A stretch of DNA of 6,520 bases from an uncultured Anaerolineales bacterium (GTDB lineage Bacteria; Chloroflexota; Anaerolineae; Anaerolineales; Villigracilaceae), in the NCBI GenBank assembly GCA_938008865.1, contig CALLJA010000162.1:1-6520 (forward strand), in the 5' to 3' direction. The notes under the pieces are model-generated. The model saw only the letters and a program-made list of their open reading frames with translations, was not told where the DNA came from and made no database searches. Of the stretch, positions 1-4,928 are shown piece by piece; position 1 is the first letter of the stretch, and every line of letters begins with the position of its first letter. The position numbers were made by a program, and so were the translations under genes.

Positions 1-20
1 TCGGGGGTGGGGGCTTCCAT
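1..20 (-). CDS. Possible 5' end of a divergent leftward gene (only about 6 codons in window)
   Basis: On the minus strand an ATG at 20-18 opens a frame reading M-E-A-P-T-P before the window ends. The only support is position. An extended -10 box (TGGTAGAAT, minus strand, 41-33) lies 12 nt upstream, and the sequence between here and the rightward gene at 191 has no convincing coding content. No function can be read from six codons. The gene may equally start elsewhere, or the edge may not be coding. Confidence 0.22.
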
Positions 21-32
21 AATAACCGTTTG

Positions 33-41
33 ATTCTACCA
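33..41 (-). promoter_or_regulatory. Putative extended -10 promoter for the leftward gene
   Basis: Read on the minus strand this is TGG-TAGAAT, a TGn extended -10 with five of six matches to TATAAT. A weak -35-like TTGCGG (minus, 63-58) lies 19 nt upstream, which is longer than ideal but tolerable with an extended -10. The predicted transcript start is near 26, giving a leader of only about 6 nt before the ATG at 20. Seen in sequence; its activity is inferred. Confidence 0.35.
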
Positions 42-175
42 TAACCGACGCCTTCACCCGCAAATCTGTTCTATTGGAGAGCGGTTGATTCCGCATGGTG
101 AAAAGGATTTCTGGCGCGCTTTTTTAGACGCTTTTATTCTATTCAGAAGCGCCCAGGCTGCGATGTGGATTGGGG

Positions 176-181
176 TAAAAT
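176..181 (+). promoter_or_regulatory. Putative -10 element of the membrane-protein gene (near-leaderless)
   Basis: TAAAAT matches the -10 consensus at five of six positions. It ends 9 nt before the ATG at 191, so transcription would begin only a few bases before the start codon. No purine-rich ribosome binding site lies at normal spacing; the only G run, GGGG at 172-175, is 15 nt away. No good -35 is visible at 15-19 nt spacing. Confidence 0.35.
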
Positions 182-190
182 GTTTTCGAC

Positions 191-1006
191 ATGTCGGAAC
201 AGACCCGTACCCCGTCCGATGGCAGCCGCGTCGGCGTATTGACCGCCGCTGTGCTGTTGACCTTTGCGCTGGCGCGCGTCCTGCCGTCGCCCGATTTCGT
301 GATGAGCCTGCAATTGCCCGGCTTCTATTTCGCCGTGCCGCTGACGCTTGGGCTGGGCATGACCCTTCTTGCCGCCGCGCTGACCTCGGCCGGGATGGAT
401 TGGGTTTTGCGTCCGCATCCCAGCCTGCGAGGGGGGGCCACGCTCGAGCACTGGCTGCTGCCCACCCTGACCACGCTGGTAATCGGCTCGACCCTCAATC
501 TGATTCCGGACCCACGTGCATGGTGGCTTGGCTTTGGGGCCGGCGCAGCCTTGTTGCTGCTGGTCTTTCTGGCCGAGTATGTGGTCATCGAGCCTTCGTC
601 GCCCCAATATGCTGTCGCACGGGCCGGGCTGACGGCGCTGGCCTATGCCTTGTTCTTGATCCTGTCCGTGTTCGTGCGCCTGGCTGGCGTGCGTTTGATT
701 GTGCTGGCGCCGATCCTGTTCGTGGGGGCGGGGTTGATTGCGCTGCGCATCCTGCACCTGGATGGCGCGGACCGCTGGGATTTTCCCTGGGCTTCGGGCA
801 TTGGCCTGGTCTGTGCGCAATTAGGCGCAGGTCTACACTACTGGCCGATCCAGCCGCTGCAACTCGGGCTGGCCCTGACTGGCGTGTTGTACGCGCTTAC
901 CACCCTCTCTGCCAACGTGACGGAAGGGATTCCCCTGCGCCGCGCCGCGTTTGCACCGTTGCTCATTCTAGCCGTGACGTGGGCCGCGTCCGTCTTCCTG
1001 CGATGA
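191..1006 (+). CDS. Polytopic membrane protein of unknown function (about 9 transmembrane helices)
   Basis: This 271-residue protein is almost wholly hydrophobic and should sit in the cytoplasmic membrane. Helices fall at roughly residues 14-31, 45-68, 86-105, 109-132, 143-166, 167-188, 200-217, 221-243 and 250-270, with a short polar N-terminus and no cleavable signal peptide. I see no catalytic motif. It may belong to the uncharacterised DUF5656-type membrane families of Chloroflexota, but that is recollection and not a match I can run. The start is firm: an in-frame TAA at 176-178 leaves ATG 191 as the only usable start. The stop overlaps the ATG of the JAMM peptidase gene (ATGA at 1003-1006), so the two are almost certainly co-transcribed and translationally coupled. 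That suggests a joint role, which the sequence does not reveal. Confidence 0.85.
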   Translation: MSEQTRTPSDGSRVGVLTAAVLLTFALARVLPSPDFVMSLQLPGFYFAVPLTLGLGMTLLAAALTSAGMDWVLRPHPSLRGGATLEHWLLPTLTTLVIGSTLNLIPDPRAWWLGFGAGAALLLLVFLAEYVVIEPSSPQYAVARAGLTALAYALFLILSVFVRLAGVRLIVLAPILFVGAGLIALRILHLDGADRWDFPWASGIGLVCAQLGAGLHYWPIQPLQLGLALTGVLYALTTLSANVTEGIPLRRAAFAPLLILAVTWAASVFLR

Positions 1007-1413
1007 TCTCCGCGCTGCGACTGACCCTTGAACACTGGTGGTCCATGCGCGCGCATGTGGACGCCGAGGCTCCGCTCGAAGCTTGCGGCCTGCTGGCTGG
1101 GCGCAACACACAGGTGTGGGCTGTGTTATTTGTGCGGAATCAGGCCCAAAGCCCGCGCGAGTTTGTGATGGATCCCATTGAGCAGTTGCGCGCGCTCGAA
1201 TGGATCGACGACAACGGCCTGGACCTGCTGGGCATTTTCCATTCCCATCCAGCCGGGCCCGAGACCGTCTCAGAGACCGATATTGCGCGCGCGGCTTACG
1301 AGGCGGTGCAGGTCGTCTGGGCGCGGACGCGGGGCGAATGGCAGGCTCGCGGCTTTTGGATCGAAGGCGGGTTGGTTCGAGAGGTGGCCCTGGAGATCGT
1401 CCAGGGCGAGTAA
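1003..1413 (+). CDS. M67-family (JAMM/MPN+) zinc metallopeptidase
   Basis: This 136-residue stand-alone JAB domain carries the complete JAMM signature. Glu26 lies in the ACGLLAG-type N-terminal segment, followed by His80-Ser81-His82-Pro83, seven residues after His82, then Ser90-x2-Asp93. Zn ligands would be His80, His82 and Asp93, with Glu26 as general base. The family includes deubiquitinase-like isopeptidases. Bacterial M67 members commonly process sulfur-carrier proteins of the ThiS/MoaD type at a C-terminal Gly-Gly, often beside thiF or cysteine-synthase genes. No such partner is in this window, so the substrate is unknown. The start at 1003 gives the normal family length and overlaps the upstream stop by 4 nt (ATGA). 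There is no ribosome binding site, consistent with translational coupling. The same frame stays open far upstream, but that extension is a shadow of the membrane gene. The protein is probably cytoplasmic. Confidence 0.9.
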   Translation: MISALRLTLEHWWSMRAHVDAEAPLEACGLLAGRNTQVWAVLFVRNQAQSPREFVMDPIEQLRALEWIDDNGLDLLGIFHSHPAGPETVSETDIARAAYEAVQVVWARTRGEWQARGFWIEGGLVREVALEIVQGE

Positions 1414-1460
1414 CCTTCCCGCGTGAAGCGTGTTTTTTCCTATTGACCATTGGAGAGAGT

Positions 1461-1467
1461 AAAGGAG
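1461..1467 (+). promoter_or_regulatory. Ribosome binding site of plsY
   Basis: AAAGGAG lies 10 nt before ATG 1478. A second purine block, TGGAGAG (1471-1477), abuts the ATG, and a near copy lies at 1451-1457. It is the clearest Shine-Dalgarno sequence among the genes here and fixes the plsY start. It contrasts with the SD-less starts at 191, 1003 and 3236. Confidence 0.7.
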
Positions 1468-1477
1468 AGTTGGAGAG

Positions 1478-2185
1478 ATGCAGATTCTGCTTGCAATTGG
1501 AATCACAGCCCTGGCGTATGTGATCGGTTCGATCCCCTTCGGGTTGTTGATCGTCAAGCTGAAGACGGGCAAGGATATTCGGATGGTGGAAAGCGGCCGC
1601 ACTGGCGGGACAAATGCCATGCGTGCCGCTGGTTTTTGGGCGGGTTTGTTGACCGCGCTGATGGACATCCTGAAAGGCGCGGTGGCTGTGTGGATCGCGC
1701 GCGCGGCTTTCCCTCAGAACGACCTGTTGCACGTCCTGGCTCCCATCGCGGCCATCCTGGGACACAACTATTCGATCTTCCTGGCCGAGCGTGATGCCAA
1801 CGGGCGCTTCGTGCGCCTGCGCGGCGGGGCGGGCGGCGCGCCTTCGGTGGGCGGGGCCATGGGCTTGTGGACGCCGGCCTTCTTCATTATTGTGCCGTTG
1901 GGGGCGCTTGTGTTCTTCACGCTTGGCTACGCTTCGGTGACCACCATGAGCGTCGCCTTGTTTGCCATCATCCTGTTCGCGGTGCGCGCCTGGCTGGGGC
2001 TCAGCCCGTGGATCTACGTGCTCTACGGCGTCATCGCGGAACTGCTGTTGATCTGGGCGCTGCGGCCGAACATCAGGAAACTGCTTTCGGGCAGTGAGCG
2101 TGTGGTGGGTATCAGCCTGCACGGACGGCTGAGAGCCAAGAAGGAAAAGGAGACTGCCGCCGAAGCGGTCAGCGAGATGGAATAG
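1478..2185 (+). CDS. plsY: Acyl-phosphate:glycerol-3-phosphate acyltransferase (PlsY), divergent variant
   Basis: PlsY is the membrane enzyme that moves an acyl group from acyl-phosphate (made by PlsX) to glycerol-3-phosphate, the first step of phospholipid synthesis. The 235-residue protein has the family layout: a first helix with GSIPFG (17-22), then the G-x-D-I-R segment (31-35) leading to SGRTGGTN (39-46; usual form SGNxGATN). Next come G-H at 95-96 followed by RGGAGG (115-120; usual form KGGKG), and finally RPNIRKLLSGSE (196-207; usual form RHxxNIxRLLxGxE). About five or more transmembrane helices and a charged tail (residues 217-235) are visible. Oddities: the motif-2 second lysine is Ala118, the motif-3 histidine is Pro197, and about 8-10 extra polar residues (103-113) sit before the glycine-rich loop. 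It is either a lineage-specific PlsY or a PlsY-like paralogue with altered chemistry. It lies 64 nt after the peptidase gene. Confidence 0.88.
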   Translation: MQILLAIGITALAYVIGSIPFGLLIVKLKTGKDIRMVESGRTGGTNAMRAAGFWAGLLTALMDILKGAVAVWIARAAFPQNDLLHVLAPIAAILGHNYSIFLAERDANGRFVRLRGGAGGAPSVGGAMGLWTPAFFIIVPLGALVFFTLGYASVTTMSVALFAIILFAVRAWLGLSPWIYVLYGVIAELLLIWALRPNIRKLLSGSERVVGISLHGRLRAKKEKETAAEAVSEME

Positions 2186-2198
2186 GCTTGCGAAAAGT

Positions 2199-2226
2199 CA
2201 AGACCCCGCCAAAAGGCGGGGTCTTG
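2199..2226. terminator. Bidirectional rho-independent terminator between convergent plsY and MBL genes
   Basis: A perfect 12-bp GC-rich stem (2199-2210 with 2215-2226) closes on an AAAA loop. It lies 13 nt after the plsY stop and 8 nt after the stop of the leftward gene. The plus-strand exit is an A/T-rich tract (TTCTATATTTATT). The minus-strand exit contains TTTT (plus-strand AAAA at 2193-2196). It therefore plausibly ends transcripts from both sides. Confidence 0.88.
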
Positions 2227-2234
2227 TTCTATAT

Positions 2235-3077
2235 TTATTCTTCATCGCCCTCGTCCTGCATTTGGGCCACCAGCACTTTCAGGTTGCGCTCGTGCAGGGT
2301 TTGTGCCAGGCCGCCAAGGTATACGCGGCTCTTGCCGCACTCTTCGATGCGCACCGTTTCGAGGAATTCCTCGGGCGAACGGCGGCGGGCGGCCGTTTTG
2401 GCGGCCTTGCGGATGGCCGCCAGGTAATTCAGGTTCTCCTTTACGGCCGCGTCGATCTCGCCTCGCAGAATGATGTCGCCGTGGCCCTGGATGATGTTCT
2501 CCAGCCCCATGCGGCCGATCTTTTTGATGGCAGCTACGTTCTCGTCGAGGTTGCCGTCCACCACATAGGGCAGGGGCATGAAGGCGTCGCCCGCGAACAG
2601 TACGCGGTCCTCCTCCACCAGCACGCTGATGCCATCTTCGCTGTGACCGGTGGCGGGCGCGAGGATCAGGTTCTTCTTGCCCACGCGCAGGGTGAACTCG
2701 CCCGCGTCGAAGGTGATGTGTGGCAGCACGATCTTGACCTGGCGCAACAGCGTGTTCTGCTTGCGGGCCGCTTCCAGCGACGGTTTGCCGCGCGTTTCGA
2801 GCAGGTCGCGGCAACGGGCGTGGGCAATGACCGTCGCGCCGGGAAAGAAGCAGTTGCCCCAGGCGTGGTCGGCGTGATGATGCGTGTTAATCACGTACCG
2901 TACGGGCACGCCCAGTTCGTGCTCGATGAACTCACGCATCCCCACCGTCTCTTCGGGCAGGGCCAGCGTATCAATGACCACTGCCCATTGCGGCCCCGCC
3001 ACGACCCCCGCCGTTACTTGCGCATAGACTTCACTCTGAAACCAAAATACATTTTCTGACACTCGTTCCCGGTGCAT
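2235..3077 (-). CDS. MBL-fold metallo-hydrolase, substrate unknown
   Basis: This 280-residue protein has the full metallo-beta-lactamase-fold metal site: His66-x-His68-x-Asp70-His71, then His145 (ATGHSEDG), Asp164 (FAGDAF) and His199 (QGHGD). These are the ligands of a binuclear Zn/Fe centre. The order and spacing fit the glyoxalase II-like hydrolase branch, not RNase J or CPSF, since no beta-CASP domain is present. There is no signal peptide, so it is probably cytoplasmic. The C-terminal quarter (about 215-280) is helical and charged, ending in an acidic EGDEE tail. The ATG at 3077 is preceded by CAGGA at good spacing (7 nt), and GC-poor non-coding sequence lies upstream. The gene diverges from the multidomain regulator at 3236 and converges on plsY. 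Known members act on thioesters, lactones, phosphodiesters or other substrates; the sequence does not pick one. Confidence 0.9.
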   Translation of the reverse strand: MHRERVSENVFWFQSEVYAQVTAGVVAGPQWAVVIDTLALPEETVGMREFIEHELGVPVRYVINTHHHADHAWGNCFFPGATVIAHARCRDLLETRGKPSLEAARKQNTLLRQVKIVLPHITFDAGEFTLRVGKKNLILAPATGHSEDGISVLVEEDRVLFAGDAFMPLPYVVDGNLDENVAAIKKIGRMGLENIIQGHGDIILRGEIDAAVKENLNYLAAIRKAAKTAARRRSPEEFLETVRIEECGKSRVYLGGLAQTLHERNLKVLVAQMQDEGDEE

Positions 3078-3089
3078 ACGTTATTCCTG

Positions 3090-3106
3090 ATAGAAAATTT
3101 TTCTAT
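3090..3106. repeat. 17-bp AT-rich perfect palindrome, candidate operator
   Basis: ATAGAAAATTTTTCTAT has 8-bp arms around a central T. It lies between the predicted -10 of the leftward MBL gene (3111-3106, sharing one base) and its ribosome binding site (3089-3085), so it covers the expected transcription start. That position suits a repressor site. It could also be a weak RNA hairpin in the leader. The palindrome is seen; the role is inferred. Confidence 0.5.
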
Positions 3107-3135
3107 TGATAGCACAGGTGTGGGGGAAAAGTCAA
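3106..3135 (-). promoter_or_regulatory. Putative promoter of the MBL hydrolase gene
   Basis: On the minus strand TTGACT (3135-3130) is followed, after 18 nt, by TATCAA (3111-3106), preceded by TGC as an extended -10. The predicted start is near 3099, giving a leader of about 22 nt with CAGGA before ATG 3077. This is the best sigma-70-type match in the window. Confidence 0.5.
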
Positions 3136-3136
3136 G

Positions 3137-3154
3137 TTGTATATACAATATTGT
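3137..3154. repeat. Two overlapping AT-rich palindromes, candidate regulator site
   Basis: TTGTATATACAA (3137-3148) is a perfect 12-bp palindrome. It overlaps ACAATATTGT (3145-3154), a perfect 10-bp palindrome. The block abuts the predicted -35 of the leftward promoter and is about 45 nt upstream of the rightward -35, so one bound dimer could influence both genes. AT-rich DNA is rare in this window, so the clustering is notable, although short AT palindromes do arise by chance. Confidence 0.4.
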
Positions 3155-3199
3155 CGCAACAGGCAACATATACATTCCCTTGCATTTCCAGGCGCCGAC

Positions 3200-3228
3200 T
3201 TGCCTCGCCCCGATGACCGTGATACACT
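3200..3228 (+). promoter_or_regulatory. Putative leaderless promoter of the multidomain regulator gene
   Basis: TTGCCT (3200-3205) and TACACT (3223-3228) are 17 nt apart, each with four of six consensus matches. The -10 ends 7 nt before ATG 3236, so transcription should start at or within a base of the start codon. There is no Shine-Dalgarno sequence before 3236. This supports 3236 as the start and a leaderless mRNA. Confidence 0.45.
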
Positions 3229-3235
3229 CTATGCG

Positions 3236-4852
3236 ATGACAGGTGATTTGCTTGTTGTAACTCCCGTTCCCGCCATTGCGGATGCCATCCGCCGCAGCCT
3301 GCAGGAGACGGGACCGTATCGCATCCATATTGTCAACAACAAGGCGGCGGCGGTTGTCAAAGCCGATGAGTTTTCCTGTGAACTGGCCATCCTCGACCTT
3401 GACCTGGGGGAGACCTGGGTGCTCGAAATTGGCCAAGCACTGCGGACCATCAGCCCGAAAATCCGAATCGTCGTGTTATGCCAGGATGCGATCCCGCCCG
3501 CGCTCGAACCCATCCGCCCGTGGACGTTGTTGCGCAAGCCGTTCTACGTCAAGGACTTAATCCACACCTTAAAGGATACCGACGGAGATTCTGTGGACAC
3601 GAACACCATCAGCATTCCCTGGCTGCAGGATGTTTCCATCGCCGCCCAGCACCTCACCCGCCTCACGCTCGAAAGTTCGGCGCAGGCGGCCCTCATCACC
3701 CGCAAGAACGACCTGTGGGCGTATGCGGGCGGGCTTTCGCAGAGCGCCGGCCGGGAAGTGGCCCAGACCGTCACCCGCAATTGGGACGGACAGAAAGGCA
3801 GCGACCTGCTGCGTTTCATCCGCCTGGAAAGTACGCGCGCCGAGCATATGCTCTACGCCACCCGCCTGGCCCCGGATGTGGTGCTGGCCCTGGTCTTCGA
3901 TGCGGAAACGCCCTTCAGTACCATCCGCTCGCAGGCCAACCAGTTGATCAACACCATCGGCGCGGAAAAAGCCGACAGCCGTCCCGTCGCCGCCCGCCCG
4001 TCTGCCCAGCCCCTGCCGGTGGAGCCCCCCGTCGATGAGTTGGACGACGAAGACGACGACATCGACGTTCCGCCCATCACCGACATCCTCAAAAGCGTCC
4101 CGACCCCCAACCCGGTCAAGGCTGTCAAGCCGGAGCCTGGGCCCGCGCCGATCGAATATCCCTACACCCTGCCCGATACCGTTCAATCCACGCCCATCGC
4201 CAACGTGGGGCTGTTCAGCCGTGAGTCTTCGCCGGCCGTCCCGCTGGGCGAACTGTTAACGTCCAATTCGCTTGACGAGACCATGCCATCACAGGCAACC
4301 CTTAGCGAACTGGAAGTCACCGCGCCGTCGAGGCCCAAGCAGCGCCCCGAGACGCCCGTGGCCCGCCCGAAGCCGAACGAACAAGCCGAGACGCGTCCCA
4401 GCCCGACCACCGTGGCCTCGCGCCGTGTGACGATGGAACCCGTTACAGCCGGGCTGTATCACCTGACCTACGCCTGCCTGCTGGTGCCGCGCTTCTCGTC
4501 CCACTACCTGACCGGCGACCTGGCCGACCATCTGACCGAGTGGCTCCCGACCGTCTGCGTGGCCTTCGGCTGGCGGCTGGAATTCCTGGCTGTGCGGCCC
4601 GAGTACCTGCAGTGGGTGGTGAACGTGCAGCCCAATACCTCGCCTGGTTATCTGATGCGCGTCATGCGCCAGCAGACCTCTGAGAAGATCTTCGGCGATT
4701 TCCCGCGCCTCAAAAAGGAAAATCCCTCGGGCGATTTCTGGGCGCCGGGCTATCTCATCATGGGCGGCACCCAGCCGCACCCGCCGCAACTGGTGCGCGA
4801 CTACATCAAACAGACGCGCGAACGCCAGGGCATTTCGATGCCGCGAAAATAG
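3236..4852 (+). CDS. Multidomain protein: degenerate receiver + Roadblock/LC7-like + disordered linker + inactivated IS200-like transposase domain
   Basis: This protein has 538 residues. Residues 1-115 look like a response-regulator receiver: LAILDLDLG holds the candidate phospho-Asp54 and LRKPF holds Lys101-Pro102, but the N-terminal acidic pair is missing (LLVVTP). Residues 130-242 resemble a Roadblock/LC7 domain, a fold that often binds small Ras-like GTPases such as MglA. Residues 243-400 are a Pro- and acid-rich, probably disordered linker (DDEDDD near 268). Residues 405-530 follow the IS200/IS605 TnpA layout: YHLTYACLLVPRF at the start, the HUH strand as PEYLQWVV (455-462), then SPGYLMRVMRQQTS, FPRLKK, DFWAPGY (500-506) and a final helix RDYIKQ with Tyr523. 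Both HUH histidines are gone (Tyr457, Gln459), so nicking activity is unlikely. No IS ends or tnpB are present. ATG 3236 is chosen because the open frame upstream (TTG at 3137) is AT-rich promoter DNA. A regulatory, possibly nucleic-acid-binding role is inferred. Confidence 0.82.
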   Translation: MTGDLLVVTPVPAIADAIRRSLQETGPYRIHIVNNKAAAVVKADEFSCELAILDLDLGETWVLEIGQALRTISPKIRIVVLCQDAIPPALEPIRPWTLLRKPFYVKDLIHTLKDTDGDSVDTNTISIPWLQDVSIAAQHLTRLTLESSAQAALITRKNDLWAYAGGLSQSAGREVAQTVTRNWDGQKGSDLLRFIRLESTRAEHMLYATRLAPDVVLALVFDAETPFSTIRSQANQLINTIGAEKADSRPVAARPSAQPLPVEPPVDELDDEDDDIDVPPITDILKSVPTPNPVKAVKPEPGPAPIEYPYTLPDTVQSTPIANVGLFSRESSPAVPLGELLTSNSLDETMPSQATLSELEVTAPSRPKQRPETPVARPKPNEQAETRPSPTTVASRRVTMEPVTAGLYHLTYACLLVPRFSSHYLTGDLADHLTEWLPTVCVAFGWRLEFLAVRPEYLQWVVNVQPNTSPGYLMRVMRQQTSEKIFGDFPRLKKENPSGDFWAPGYLIMGGTQPHPPQLVRDYIKQTRERQGISMPRK

Positions 4853-4869
4853 GCCGACGGCCTTCCTGG

Positions 4870-4908
4870 AGCGCAGAGACCGCTGCAAGCGCTCTGCGCT
4901 TTTCTTTT
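4870..4908 (+). terminator. Rho-independent terminator after the multidomain regulator gene
   Basis: AGCGCAGAG (4870-4878) pairs with CTCTGCGCT (4892-4900). Inside, CGCT (4881-4884) pairs with AGCG (4888-4891) around a GCA loop, leaving a two-base AC bulge on the left arm. The 13-bp stem runs straight into TTTCTTTT (4901-4908). It lies 17 nt after the stop at 4852 and ends only 20 nt before the polA start. Confidence 0.88.
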
Positions 4909-4928
4909 ACCCACCCAAAGAAAAAAAC

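Noticed and set aside
95..127. Ten-codon leader peptide (MVKRISGALF) before the membrane-protein gene
   Set aside because: The GGAGAG is 13 nt away, no attenuator hairpin follows, and the predicted promoter for the real gene lies downstream of it.
129..151. Hairpin CGCTTTT/AGAAGCG in the left intergenic region
   Set aside because: Seven pairs with one G-U and a 9-nt loop, with no T tract or conserved context; easily chance.
85..1002. Upstream extension of the JAMM peptidase frame back to a TTG at 85, giving a 442-residue protein
   Set aside because: The extension is an Arg/Ala/Pro-rich shadow of the clear membrane-protein frame. The JAMM domain alone has the normal family length and starts neatly at the ATGA overlap.
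1414..1440. Terminator between the peptidase gene and plsY (short CTTC/GAAG pairing followed by T6)
   Set aside because: The stem is only about 4 bp and not adjacent to the T run, so termination is unlikely.
968..2122. 384-codon leftward open frame across the JAMM and plsY genes
   Set aside because: Low-complexity R/P/Q/H composition, no motif, and it lies opposite two well-supported genes.
2262..3059. 265-codon rightward open frame opposite the MBL gene
   Set aside because: The minus strand carries a complete MBL metal site and a ribosome binding site; this frame has no motif and is its mirror.
3137..3235. TTG start giving a 571-residue version of the multidomain protein
   Set aside because: The extra 33 residues come from AT-rich palindromic and promoter-like DNA. 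No ribosome binding site precedes the TTG, and the receiver domain begins right at ATG 3236.
4448..4852. Active IS200/IS605 insertion sequence
   Set aside because: No separate tnpA start, no tnpB, no subterminal hairpins or target site, and the HUH histidines are missing. The domain is continuous with the regulator frame.
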